A stretch of 39,066 nt of DNA from contig JAHYZB010000017.1 in assembly GCA_019424645.1 (NCBI GenBank), positions 1 through 39,066 on the forward strand. The letters are read 5' to 3'. The position numbers and the translations under genes were made by a program. Numbering within the stretch: position 1 is the first letter of the stretch; each line of letters starts with the position of its first letter. The notes under the pieces were generated by a model. It searched no databases and was not told the origin of the DNA. It saw nothing but the letters and a program-made list of their open reading frames with translations. Below are positions 8,302 through 16,841 of the stretch, piece after piece. Source of the stretch: Oxalobacter formigenes (GTDB taxonomy: Bacteria > Pseudomonadota > Gammaproteobacteria > Burkholderiales > Burkholderiaceae_D).

Positions 8302-8643
8302 ATGGATCAGCGATTCGACGGGTTTTCCGTCAGTTTATATCTCGATGACGAAGGCGCATGGCTGGCGCACTTTGCCGAACTGCCCGATATTTCGGCTTTC
8401 GGGAAAACCCCGGAAGCGGCGCTGGCGGAGCTTGCCATCGTCTGGGAAGCGATGAAAGAAACGTATCAGGACAAAGGCATGAAAATTCCGGTCGCTCCTG
8501 CCAGAAAAAAATATTCCGGCAGCTTCAATGTCAGGATCGACAAGACCCTTCACCGTGCGCTCGCGATAGAAGCGGCGCGCGAAGGCATTTCCTTAAATGC
8601 CATCGTGGCAAAAAAACTGTCCCAGTCCACCAAATTGCATTGA
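8302..8643 (+). CDS. hicB: HicB-type antitoxin
   Basis: The 113-residue protein has a HicB-like partial RNase H fold at the N-terminus (FSVSLYLDDEGAWLAHFAELPDISAFGKTPEAALAEL in outline) and a C-terminal ribbon-helix-helix or CopG-like segment (SGSFNVRIDKTLHRALAIEA, then EGISLNAIVAKKL). The first part would bind HicA and the second would bind operator DNA. It begins with ATG after GGGAG, in contrast to hicA, which has no such site, so antitoxin would be translated better than toxin. It ends about 90 bases before miaB. Confidence 0.88.
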   Translation: MDQRFDGFSVSLYLDDEGAWLAHFAELPDISAFGKTPEAALAELAIVWEAMKETYQDKGMKIPVAPARKKYSGSFNVRIDKTLHRALAIEAAREGISLNAIVAKKLSQSTKLH

Positions 8644-8731
8644 CGATCAATTATTTATATCGCCTGAAAATTCGGTTAAACTGGCGGATTCATTGAGACT
8701 TCCGTCAACTGACGGCAAAACCGGCAACACC

Positions 8732-10078
8732 ATGCACAAGAAAGTATTCATCAAAACATTCGGCTGCCAGATGAACGAGTACGACTCGGGCAAAATGGCC
8801 GACCTTCTGGAAGCCACCGACGGTTACATCCGTACCGACAAGGCCGAAGAAGCCGACCTGATTTTGCTAAACACCTGTTCCGTACGCGAAAAGGCACAGG
8901 AAAAGGTGTTTTCCGATCTCGGCCGTATCAACAAACGCCTGCGCAAAAACAAGTCCGACCTCATCATCGGCGTTTCCGGCTGCGTCGCCTCGCAGGAAGG
9001 CGAAGCCATCGTCAGACGCGCTCCCTACGTCAACATCGTTTTCGGGCCTCAAACGCTTCACCGCCTGCCGAAAATGATCCATGAATACGAAAAAACCGGT
9101 CAGGCGCAAATCGACACCAGCTTTCCCGAAATTGAAAAATTCGATCACCTGCCCCCGGCACGCGTGGAAATGCCGACCGCCTATGTATCCATCATGGAAG
9201 GTTGCAGCAAATTCTGCAGCTATTGCATCGTCCCCTACACCCGTGGCGCCGAGGTGTCCCGCCCGCTGGAAGACGTACTCGTCGAAGTGGCTGGACTGGC
9301 TGAACAGGGCGTGAAAGAAATTACCCTGCTGGGGCAAAACGTCAACGCCTACCGGGGCGCAATGGATGGCGGAGAAACCGCGGACTTCGCCCTGCTGATC
9401 GAAACCGTTGCCGACATCCCCGGCATCGAGCGCATCCGCTTCGTCACCAGCCATCCGAGAGAATTCACCCAGCGGCTGATCGACGTGTACGAACGTGTCC
9501 CGCAACTCGTCAGCCACCTGTATCTGCCAGCGCAGCACGGTTCCGACCGCATACTGGCCGCCATGAAACGGGGCTACACCATACTCGAATACAAATCCAT
9601 CATCCGGCGGCTGAAAGCCATCCGGCCCGACCTGCTCGTCTCAAGCGACTTCATCGTCGGATTCCCCGGTGAAACCGACGATGACTTTGATGCCATGATG
9701 AAACTGATTGACGACATCGATTTCGACAACAGCTATTCCTTCCTCTTCAGTCCACGTCCCGGCACCCCGGCAGCCTCACTGACAATCGACATCCCGCTGG
9801 ACGTACGCAAGAATCGCCTGCAAAAACTGCAAGACCGGATCGATGAACAAACCCGTCATCATAACGCAGCCATGGTGGGCACCGTCCAGCGTGTTCTGAT
9901 CGAAGGCCTTTCCCAGCGCAATCCGGGACAGATTCAGGGACGCACCGAAAACAATCGTGTCGTTCACATTCCCTGTGGAGACGATCCCAAAAAACGGATC
10001 GGTAAAATGGTCGACGTGAAAATAACCGAAACCTTCAATTTTGCATTGCGTGGAGAATTGACCGATACCGATAATTAA
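8732..10078 (+). CDS. miaB: tRNA-2-methylthio-N6-dimethylallyladenosine synthase MiaB
   Basis: MiaB is a radical-SAM methylthiotransferase that converts i6A37 to ms2i6A37 in tRNAs reading codons that begin with U. The start at 8732 gives 448 residues beginning MHKKVFIKTFGCQMNEYDS, the normal MiaB start; a longer open frame upstream runs back into hicB and is not needed. The N-terminal methylthiotransferase domain has three cysteines for the auxiliary cluster (TFGCQMN, NTCSVRE, VSGCVAS). The radical-SAM domain has CSKFCSYCIVPYTRG, and a TRAM domain closes the C-terminus. It heads the miaB-ybeZ-ybeY cluster known from E. coli. Confidence 0.96.
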   Translation: MHKKVFIKTFGCQMNEYDSGKMADLLEATDGYIRTDKAEEADLILLNTCSVREKAQEKVFSDLGRINKRLRKNKSDLIIGVSGCVASQEGEAIVRRAPYVNIVFGPQTLHRLPKMIHEYEKTGQAQIDTSFPEIEKFDHLPPARVEMPTAYVSIMEGCSKFCSYCIVPYTRGAEVSRPLEDVLVEVAGLAEQGVKEITLLGQNVNAYRGAMDGGETADFALLIETVADIPGIERIRFVTSHPREFTQRLIDVYERVPQLVSHLYLPAQHGSDRILAAMKRGYTILEYKSIIRRLKAIRPDLLVSSDFIVGFPGETDDDFDAMMKLIDDIDFDNSYSFLFSPRPGTPAASLTIDIPLDVRKNRLQKLQDRIDEQTRHHNAAMVGTVQRVLIEGLSQRNPGQIQGRTENNRVVHIPCGDDPKKRIGKMVDVKITETFNFALRGELTDTDN

Positions 10079-10164
10079 ATCCGGATCGGCGACAAAAGGC
10101 AAAACAAAACCGGATTACAAGAATACAATTAACATTCATGCCCACGTCAACAAACGGAGCGACT

Positions 10165-11349
10165 GTGAAAAGCAAAAACAAAGATAACCCTGACATCCTG
10201 TACTACACCCCTGAACCGGTCGATAATACCCGGCTCTCCAACCTGTGTGGTGCACTGGACGAAAACCTGCGCCAGATCTCGGCTGCACTGGATATCGAAA
10301 TCGCCCGTCGTGGCGGCAATTTCATCATCAGCGGCAAAAACGCCTCGCTCGGGCTGCAAGTCATCGAGGATTTCTACGCCGTCTCCGACAAACCCGTTTC
10401 GGTCAACGATATCCAGCTCGCGCTTGTCGAACAGCGTGCGATCAACAACAATCTCGCCGCTGGCGTACCTGCCGCCGTACTGGTTGAATCCGAAATGACC
10501 AATCCGGTACTGAAAACCCGCCGCAACGACCTGCGCGGGCGTACCCCGCGGCAGGTCGATTACCTGAAAGCCATTCTCGAACACGACATCACCTTCGGCA
10601 TCGGCCCTGCCGGTACCGGCAAAACCTATCTTGCCGTCGCCTGCGCCGTCGACGCAATGGAACGCGACGCCGTCCAGCGCATTATCCTGACGCGCCCGGC
10701 CGTCGAAGCCGGTGAACGCCTCGGTTTCCTGCCGGGCGACCTGACCCAGAAAGTCGATCCCTATCTGCGTCCGCTTTACGACGCCCTTTACGATCTCCTT
10801 GGCTTCGAACGTGTCCAGAAACTGTTTGAAAAACAGGCCATCGAAGTTGCTCCACTCGCCTACATGCGCGGCCGTACCTTAAACCATGCATTCGTCATTC
10901 TGGATGAAGCCCAGAACACCACGCCGGAACAGATGAAAATGTTTTTGACCCGAATCGGCTTCGGCAGCAAGGCCGTCATTACCGGTGACGTGACCCAGAT
11001 CGATTTGCAGCGCAACCAGAAAAGCGGCCTGATCGACGCCCTGAATGTTTTGCGAAACGTCCGTGGCATTTCCTTCTGCCAGTTCACCAGCGCCGACGTC
11101 GTGCGCCATCCGCTCGTCGCACGTATCGTTGACGCCTATGAAAGTTCCGACAAGCGCAAAAACAACGACGAACGCATGAAAGAAGCGGAAATCGCCATCA
11201 CCGAAGCCGTCAAGGCGGAAGAAGCCGCGAAAGCCGATGCGACGAAAGCGAAAACCGCAGCGAAATCCACACCAGCCCACAAAACGGAGAAGACAAAAGA
11301 AACCGCCCCGGCCAAAAAGAAAGAAGCCGTGAAAGCAGAAAAGAAATGA
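10165..11349 (+). CDS. ybeZ: PhoH-like ATPase (YbeZ)
   Basis: This is a PhoH-family P-loop ATPase; the YbeZ branch acts with YbeY in RNA and ribosome quality control. GTG 10165 has GGAG five bases upstream and gives 394 residues. An in-frame ATG at 10138 has no ribosome site. An N-terminal KH-like region (DENLRQISAALDIEIARRGG) precedes the ATPase core with Walker A GPAGTGKT and Walker B-like VILDEAQNTTPEQMKMFLTR. The last 65 residues or so form an unusual Ala/Lys/Glu-rich tail made of short KA, AKA and KTE units, probably disordered and perhaps RNA-binding. The stop overlaps the ybeY start. Despite the family name I see no Pho box here. Confidence 0.93.
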   Translation: MKSKNKDNPDILYYTPEPVDNTRLSNLCGALDENLRQISAALDIEIARRGGNFIISGKNASLGLQVIEDFYAVSDKPVSVNDIQLALVEQRAINNNLAAGVPAAVLVESEMTNPVLKTRRNDLRGRTPRQVDYLKAILEHDITFGIGPAGTGKTYLAVACAVDAMERDAVQRIILTRPAVEAGERLGFLPGDLTQKVDPYLRPLYDALYDLLGFERVQKLFEKQAIEVAPLAYMRGRTLNHAFVILDEAQNTTPEQMKMFLTRIGFGSKAVITGDVTQIDLQRNQKSGLIDALNVLRNVRGISFCQFTSADVVRHPLVARIVDAYESSDKRKNNDERMKEAEIAITEAVKAEEAAKADATKAKTAAKSTPAHKTEKTKETAPAKKKEAVKAEKK

Positions 11350-11864
11350 GTTCAAAACATACGCTTTCCCTGTCTGTCCAGTATCCGGACGAACGTTTGA
11401 AAACCACCCTGACGCGTCCGAAACTGCGGCGCTGGGTGCAGGCCGCCCTTCAAATGCCGGCCATCATCACCCTGCGTTTCGTCGATGCCGAAGAAGGCCG
11501 TACCTTAAACCGTGAATACCGCGAAAAGGACTACGCCACCAACGTGCTGACCTTCCCGTATGACGACATGGACGAATTCGATCTTTCCGACGCCGATCCG
11601 TCCCAGCCGGAACTGGAAACGGATCAGGGCGACATGCCGGAACAGATGGCACAGGCCGACATCGTCCTGTGTACTGACGTGCTGGAGAGGGAAGCAAAAG
11701 AACAGGGCAAATCCCTTGAAGCCCACGCCGCCCATCTCGTCGTTCACGGCACCCTGCATGCACAAGGTTACGACCATCTGGACGATGAAGAAGCGGAAGA
11801 AATGGAAACACTGGAAAAACTAATCCTCGCAAAACTGGGGATCGCCAACCCTTATGAGGATTGA
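11346..11864 (+). CDS. ybeY: Endoribonuclease/rRNA maturation factor YbeY
   Basis: YbeY is a zinc-dependent single-strand RNase needed for 16S rRNA 3'-end maturation and late 70S ribosome quality control. The 172-residue protein has the metal motif HGTLHAQGYDH near residues 138-148, plus the conserved NREYREKDYATNVLTFPY. Its ATG overlaps the ybeZ stop (ATGA). An acidic insert of about 25 residues (DADPSQPELETDQGDMPEQM) lies between the core strands. In E. coli ybeX and lnt follow; here a terminator and an unrelated kinase follow, so the cluster ends early. Confidence 0.95.
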   Translation: MSSKHTLSLSVQYPDERLKTTLTRPKLRRWVQAALQMPAIITLRFVDAEEGRTLNREYREKDYATNVLTFPYDDMDEFDLSDADPSQPELETDQGDMPEQMAQADIVLCTDVLEREAKEQGKSLEAHAAHLVVHGTLHAQGYDHLDDEEAEEMETLEKLILAKLGIANPYED

Positions 11865-11886
11865 CCCTCCCTGATCTCACATTTTC

Positions 11887-11915
11887 AAAAAACGCCGTTT
11901 TCCGGCGTTTTTTTT
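11887..11915 (+). terminator. Rho-independent terminator after ybeY
   Basis: AAAACGCCG and CGGCGTTTT flank a short loop and are followed by a long T-run, about 20 bases after the ybeY stop. It closes the miaB-ybeZ-ybeY unit. Confidence 0.85.
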
Positions 11916-12087
11916 ATTTCCGTTTTCCTTCCGGGCAAAAAGAGGAAAACACGCAGACGGACTCAACATGTTGTTAAAAAATTCCAGAGAGGTATTTCTT
12001 TCTGGCAAAACTGTTTCTTTGAGTTTATGATCAAAAAAGGAATAAAAGCCGTTTTTTTCTGCCGAAAGCCCTTATCGGAAAGCATGC

Positions 12088-14283
12088 ATGGACACACCTC
12101 ATCTGACCGACCTTCTAGACGTTGAAACCCTTCAACGTTTCCAGAGCAGTTTTTCCAATATGACAGGAATCGCCGCCGTCATCGCCGATTCAAATGGTGT
12201 TCCCGTCACCGAACCCACCTGTTTTTCACACTTCTGCATGGCTATCATCAGGCAATCTCCCGAAGGAAGAAAGCGTTGCGAGGAATGTGACAAACTGGGC
12301 GGAAAACAGGCCATGGAAACCGGGAAACCGGCCATCTACACCTGTCACGGCGGACTCGTCGATTTTGCAGCGCCGCTGATTGTCGATGGGCACTTCATCG
12401 GCTCCGTCATGGGTGGACAAGTGTTGGGACAGGCACCGGAAGAAAAACAGTTCCGTGACATTGCCGCCAATTTGGACATCGATGCCAATAAATGTCTTGA
12501 AGCCGCCAAAAACATCAACGTCGTCTCCAGAGAAAGAATGGATGCGCTCGCCAATTTCCTTTACATGCAGGCGCAACTCCTGTCCGAGGTGGCGTACAAC
12601 AATTACAAAACCCGTTTGGTCAACAACGAACTTGAAAAAACGTCACAGCAAAAAACCGAATGGCTGAACTCGCTCGAAGAGCAATATAACGAAAACCAGG
12701 CATTTTTGAATGCCCTCTCGGAAACTTACCTGATCATTTATCTTGTCGACTTTGAAAAAGATTCCTACAAAATCATCCGCAACAACATCTATGAAGACAT
12801 CCGCAACGTTCCGGTAAACGGGCAGGAGTTCCAGCATTCCTTTATGCAATACTGCGACTCTGTCGTCCATCCCGAAGATCAGGAACGCCTTCGGTTTCTG
12901 GGCAATCCTGAAAACATTGCGCGCCTGTCGACCATAAAGAACAAATTCTACGAAATCGAATACAGGCGGCAATTCGGCACGGAATATAAATGGCTTCGCC
13001 ACCAGTATTTTCCGCTCGAAATCAAAAACGGCATCCCCGTAAAGATCGTCATCGCCGCCCAAAACATCGATGAGCAGAAAAAACAGGAGGCGCTTGAGCG
13101 CCAGGCGTTAAGAGACGCATGCGACGCCGCCAACAAGGCCAACGCGGCAAAAAGCCATTTCCTCTCATGCATGTCCCACGATATCCGTACACCGTTAAAT
13201 GTCATTCTTGGCATGAGCCATATGGCGAACCGGAACCTTCACGACAGCGAACGTGCCAGAAAATGCCTTGACTCCATTTCCGTTTCATCAGGCCATCTGC
13301 TGTCACTGATCAACGAAATACTGGACATGTCCCGAATCGAAAGCGGCAACCTGATCCTGGCAGAACAGCCGTTCGACATTGAAGAACTGGTCGAAACAGC
13401 CACCGAAATGATCGGGCCGTTCATTGTTCAGAAACATCACCGTTTCACCGTCAATACAGATCGCCTCGTTCATAAAAATGTCATCGGAGACGCTCCCCAT
13501 TTGCAGCAGGTACTGCAAAACCTCCTGTCCAATGCCGTCAAATATACGCCAGCGAATGGAAAAATTGACCTCGACATAAGTGACAGGATCGGAGCGCCAC
13601 CCGGATACACCAATATTGAAATACGGGTTTCCGATAACGGTTTCGGCATGAGCAAAGACGTTCAGGCCCGAATCTTCGACCCTTTCGAACGCGGCAACGA
13701 TACACGCATCAACAAAATACAGGGAACCGGCCTTGGACTGACCATCACCCAAAACCTCGTCCAGCTCATGAACGGTGACATCCAGCTTGAAAGCGAACCC
13801 GGCAAAGGCACTACCTTCACCATCAGCATTCCTTTCAAAATCCTGAAAGGCGACATCGAAACAAAAACAGCCGTTTCGCCATCGTGTGCCCGACGGACAT
13901 TTGAAGGCAAACGTGCCCTGCTGGTTGAAGACAACGAGCTGAACATGGAAATCGCCGAGGAATTCCTGAAACTGACCCGAATCGATATAGACAAGGCAGA
14001 AAACGGACAAATCGCCCTTCAAAAAATACTCGGCATGCCAGAAAAACACTACGACATCGTCTTCATGGATATCCAGATGCCCGTCATGAACGGCCTTGAT
14101 GCGACCCGTGCCATCCGTGACCTTGCCAGACCCGACACAGACACACTTCCCATCATCGCCCTGACCGCCAACGCCTTCATCGAAGATATCGCCAAATCCA
14201 CCCTCGCCGGCATGACCGGTCACATCGCCAAACCGCTGGACCCGGACAAAATGTTTGAAATCATGAATCAGGTGCTTCGATAA
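12088..14283 (+). CDS. PocR-domain hybrid sensor histidine kinase
   Basis: The 731-residue hybrid kinase has no clear membrane segment and is probably cytoplasmic. Residues 1-165 form a PocR ligand-binding domain with the family Cys motif RKRCEECDKLGG and YTCHGGLVDFAAPL. PocR domains are associated with small-metabolite sensing, as in propanediol regulation. A PAS-like region follows at about 205-330, then a short coiled coil. The phosphoacceptor domain has His364 in SCMSHDIRTPLN. The ATPase domain has Asn482, DNGFGM at 516 and GTGLGL at 546. The C-terminal receiver domain has Asp661 in FMDIQMPVMNG. The gene stands alone, with no regulator gene beside it. Its kinase core resembles that of the kinase at 23062-25425, so the two are probably paralogues with different sensors. 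The ATG follows GGAAAG. Confidence 0.9.
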   Translation: MDTPHLTDLLDVETLQRFQSSFSNMTGIAAVIADSNGVPVTEPTCFSHFCMAIIRQSPEGRKRCEECDKLGGKQAMETGKPAIYTCHGGLVDFAAPLIVDGHFIGSVMGGQVLGQAPEEKQFRDIAANLDIDANKCLEAAKNINVVSRERMDALANFLYMQAQLLSEVAYNNYKTRLVNNELEKTSQQKTEWLNSLEEQYNENQAFLNALSETYLIIYLVDFEKDSYKIIRNNIYEDIRNVPVNGQEFQHSFMQYCDSVVHPEDQERLRFLGNPENIARLSTIKNKFYEIEYRRQFGTEYKWLRHQYFPLEIKNGIPVKIVIAAQNIDEQKKQEALERQALRDACDAANKANAAKSHFLSCMSHDIRTPLNVILGMSHMANRNLHDSERARKCLDSISVSSGHLLSLINEILDMSRIESGNLILAEQPFDIEELVETATEMIGPFIVQKHHRFTVNTDRLVHKNVIGDAPHLQQVLQNLLSNAVKYTPANGKIDLDISDRIGAPPGYTNIEIRVSDNGFGMSKDVQARIFDPFERGNDTRINKIQGTGLGLTITQNLVQLMNGDIQLESEPGKGTTFTISIPFKILKGDIETKTAVSPSCARRTFEGKRALLVEDNELNMEIAEEFLKLTRIDIDKAENGQIALQKILGMPEKHYDIVFMDIQMPVMNGLDATRAIRDLARPDTDTLPIIALTANAFIEDIAKSTLAGMTGHIAKPLDPDKMFEIMNQVLR

Positions 14284-14902
14284 CCGGTACCGAAAAACAT
14301 CAAGCCATACTACTATCACTTTTGAAACCGGCAAAAACCGTCTCACTTTCACGGTTCGTCAAAAACCTTTAACACGCCACTTTAATTTACCTCATGTGCC
14401 CTTCGAAAATTGGCTGCAAAAGAATTCGTTTTAAATCAATATGTTAAAAAATTAAAAAAACGAACTCAAAGCAATTCAATTCACATAAAATACTGAATAA
14501 ACAATTTATTATCAAATTATCTGTCTGGTGATCCACTGTGCAGGTCGCTTGGAAGATGATTAATTTTATGCGAGGGGCTGGAACCGCGTGAACTATCGCG
14601 AGAGATTTGGAAGAATAACTGAATCCCCCGAAACTCATTGCAACAAGAACCACCATCCGGGTGACTGGAGATTTAGCCAGGTATTGCCGGACACTTGAGC
14701 AGTGAGTTAACGTACAGATTGCCTGAAAACGCTTGCTTCTCCACGCCACCTGTCTGAATTGAACCACTCATCCAGACGGTAGCAGTCCTCTATATTTTGC
14801 AGACTATTCATTCAGTTTTCCTGAATGGAACGAATGGTCATTAGCTGCTAGACTTTCCTGTCGGGAAGTTTGTCATCTGTAAAACCGGTTGCCTTTTACG
14901 CT
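14284..14902. other. Long intergenic region with no gene identified
   Basis: This stretch of about 620 bases lies between the PocR kinase and the first exporter-like gene. A weak hairpin (AACCGT / ACGGTT near 14336-14356) could end the kinase message. The segment 14440-14530 is AT-rich; 14540-14800 is more balanced and contains small inverted repeats such as CTGG / CCAG near 14663-14678. A 107-codon open frame on the minus strand and a broken plus-strand frame give no family I recognise. It may hold a decayed gene or an unannotated RNA. Confidence 0.4.
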
Positions 14903-15502
14903 ATGGGAAAATTGATCATCAAAGCGGCTTTGTCCGTTTTTATCTGCTGCCTGATTTATGAGTTCTTCGATATCGGTACAGGCGTCCCTTTTTATTCGGG
15001 CATTGCAGCGATCATCTGCCTGCAACCGGAAATCAAGAGTACGTTCCGTATCGGGCTGAACCGGACGATAGGCACCCTGATCGGTGGTTTTACGGGAATG
15101 ACAATTCTGTTCATCCTGCGGGAATTCTCCCTCTTTTCCTTTCCTACCCTCAAAAATTTCCTGATCTCCCTGTGTATCATTCCCCTGATGTTTCTGGCCG
15201 AATCCTTCAAAAGAGGTTCAATCTCAAACATGCTTAGAAAAGCAAGGGAAAGCAAATTCCTCAAAGTTGCCCCACTGATCGTTTTTGCCAATTTCATGCG
15301 TAAAAGCACCTTGACCAACATTACCTGTATCGCATTCCTGAGTGTGACGATCACGCACGGCGCAGACTCCAGTATTTCAGGGTTTGCCCTAAACCGTATA
15401 TTCGATACCCTGATCGGCGTGTTCGTTTCCTTCTTCGTCAATATCATTCCAATGGGTGCCGAAGCAAACGTCACCGGACGAGAAATGCATGACGTAGAGT
15501 AA
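14903..15502 (+). CDS. Aromatic acid exporter-like (FUSC/ArAE) membrane protein, copy 1
   Basis: The 199-residue membrane protein has about four to five hydrophobic segments. It carries the conserved ArAE signature at residues 45-72, LQPEIKSTFRIGLNRTIGT followed by LIGG. Such N-terminal FUSC-type domains belong to efflux proteins for aromatic acids and similar anions, but the substrate here is unknown. ATG 14903 is chosen because it matches the start of the tandem copy (MG, then IIKAA-SVFICC). A TTG at 14870 would add 11 residues but sits too close to its GGGAAG. The protein lacks the large cytoplasmic domain of full-length PET/ArAE proteins. Confidence 0.8.
   Translation: MGKLIIKAALSVFICCLIYEFFDIGTGVPFYSGIAAIICLQPEIKSTFRIGLNRTIGTLIGGFTGMTILFILREFSLFSFPTLKNFLISLCIIPLMFLAESFKRGSISNMLRKARESKFLKVAPLIVFANFMRKSTLTNITCIAFLSVTITHGADSSISGFALNRIFDTLIGVFVSFFVNIIPMGAEANVTGREMHDVE
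15017..15090 (+). repeat. 74-bp tract identical to 15792-15865 (copy A)
   Basis: Every base of this tract is the same as in the tandem paralogue at 15792-15865, while the sequence on both sides differs at many positions, including synonymous ones. It encodes the ArAE signature block. Confidence 0.9.
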
Positions 15503-15677
15503 GGCAAACCCTTCCTTATTCCATTCAGACGACTAACGTCCTTTTTTGCCTCATTCCTCATCATTTGCCCAAAGATGGCAAAATCACGCATCAATTTCTC
15601 AAAACAAAAACATAGGTCAAGAACTTTGACAAATCTTTTGGCTAAGATATGAAAACTCTCTTTATTATCAACTTGAT

Positions 15678-16457
15678 ATGGGAATTGTCATTATCAAGGC
15701 AGCGATATCCGTTTTTATCTGCTGTCTGATTTATCTTTTTTTTGATATCGGAACCGGTGCACCGTTTTATTCGGCCATCGCGGCAGTGATTTGCCTGCAA
15801 CCGGAAATCAAGAGTACGTTCCGTATCGGGCTGAACCGGACGATAGGCACCCTGATCGGTGGTTTCACCGGGATGTTCGTGCTTTTCCTGATCCGCGGCA
15901 TCGAACTGGAAGCACATCCCGTCTTTGCCTATTTGTTGATCTCGTTTTGCATCATCCCCCTGATGTTTCTTGCCGAAATCGTCAAAAAACCGCACCATTT
16001 CAAAATCACCAGCCCCCAACAGGAAGAAAAACATCCCTTTGCACTGGCTCCATTCAAATATCTCGTCGATTTCATGCGCAAGAACGCTTTGACGAACATT
16101 ACCTGCATCGCTTTTCTGAGCGTCACCGTCACCCATGGAACCGACACCAGCATTTCCGGTTTTGCCTTGAACCGCATGCTCGATACCCTGATCGGTGTGT
16201 TCGTTTCCTTCTTCGTCAATATTATCCCGATCCGCTCGCAAGAGTCTTTAAAGCATGACATGCAGGCCGCCACCGATGCAGCCTGCCATTGCAAATGCCA
16301 TCAGAAAGGCATACCCCCCGCCCCTGCGCGCGACCCCCGAAAGCGTTACATCGCCCTGTCCGGCCATGTACAAACTGAAAGGGAAATCAACATCCATACC
16401 ACATCGGAGTCGAAAACGAATCCGTGTCCCCATGACAGGAAGCACGACGAAGCCTGA
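15678..16457 (+). CDS. Aromatic acid exporter-like (FUSC/ArAE) membrane protein, copy 2
   Basis: A tandem paralogue of the preceding gene. The first 195 residues align along their whole length, with the same LQPEIKSTFRIGLNRTIGT block and the same closing SGFALNR, then DTLIGVFVSFFVNIIP. A 12-residue insertion rich in His, Gln and Glu sits in the middle. Unlike copy 1, the protein continues for about 60 residues after the last membrane segment as a hydrophilic tail with a Cys/His cluster (CHCKCHQKG) and Arg/Lys-rich stretches. No ribosome site is obvious before either copy. The two may form a heteromeric or redundant exporter; that is inference. Confidence 0.78.
   Translation: MGIVIIKAAISVFICCLIYLFFDIGTGAPFYSAIAAVICLQPEIKSTFRIGLNRTIGTLIGGFTGMFVLFLIRGIELEAHPVFAYLLISFCIIPLMFLAEIVKKPHHFKITSPQQEEKHPFALAPFKYLVDFMRKNALTNITCIAFLSVTVTHGTDTSISGFALNRMLDTLIGVFVSFFVNIIPIRSQESLKHDMQAATDAACHCKCHQKGIPPAPARDPRKRYIALSGHVQTEREINIHTTSESKTNPCPHDRKHDEA
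15792..15865 (+). repeat. 74-bp tract identical to 15017-15090 (copy B)
   Basis: Second member of the identical pair, in the same reading frame position of the downstream paralogue, 775 bases from the first. Such an island of identity suggests recent gene conversion or very strong constraint at the DNA level. Confidence 0.9.
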
Positions 16458-16719
16458 TGATTCCCTTGCGAATCAATCCTTGTTTCATTACGTCAAAGCG
16501 TGAAACCACCTGAACGTCGTTGTATGCGACTCATTCTTTTGCCCTGTGCCATCTCTTCTCCCTTTATTTCCGGAAACATCGCGAAGACCTGTTTTCCGGA
16601 ACCGATGAGCAAGAACCGTTGAACCAGTGAGACGTTACCGTCTTCCTGAAAAAAATTTAATGAACAGCCCAATGATGCAAAAAAACCACCATCCTGCCTC
16701 AAACCGCTATTACTATTCG

Positions 16720-16759
16720 GAATAGCGCATCGCTATTCTATTTTTGAATAACGATGCGC
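16720..16759. repeat. Overlapping inverted repeats upstream of the first porin
   Basis: GAATAGCG-CAT-CGCTATTC (16720-16738) is a perfect 8-bp hairpin. Its right half also pairs with a later segment: GCGCATCGCTATTC (16725-16738) with GAATAACGATGCGC (16746-16759), 14 bp with one mismatch. The two foldings exclude each other. The array overlaps the candidate -35, so it may be a regulator-binding site or a two-state RNA/DNA element. Confidence 0.7.
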
Positions 16760-16771
16760 TCACATTATACA
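16744..16771 (+). promoter_or_regulatory. Candidate promoter of the first porin
   Basis: TTGAAT (16744-16749) and TATACA (16766-16771) are 16 bases apart and lie about 70 bases before the porin ATG. The -35 is inside the inverted repeat. Confidence 0.45.
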
Positions 16772-16841
16772 AAATGTCTTCAGGCATTTTTAATTCATTA
16801 AAGAGGGATTTTCAAATCCCCTGACAATTTACGGAGTAATA

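Larger units (their letters stand above)
16458..16841. other. Leader region of the first porin
   Basis: About 380 bases without a gene. The distal half shows nothing recognisable. The proximal half (16720-16841) holds the overlapping inverted repeats, a candidate promoter and a purine-rich ribosome site (GGAG) before the porin start. Confidence 0.5.

Noticed and set aside
10080..10164. Pho box before the PhoH-like gene
   Set aside because: No 11-base-spaced GTCA repeats are present despite the gene's name.
13303..14352. 349-codon minus-strand frame opposite the PocR kinase
   Set aside because: Antisense to intact kinase motifs; no independent support.
14444..14767. 107-codon minus-strand frame
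   Set aside because: No ribosome site and no recognisable family; partly in AT-rich DNA.
16248..16445. 65-codon minus-strand frame with a membrane-like end
   Set aside because: It overlaps the tail of the second exporter paralogue, has no ribosome site, and its hydrophobic end is the complement of that coding sequence. Kept only as a remark.
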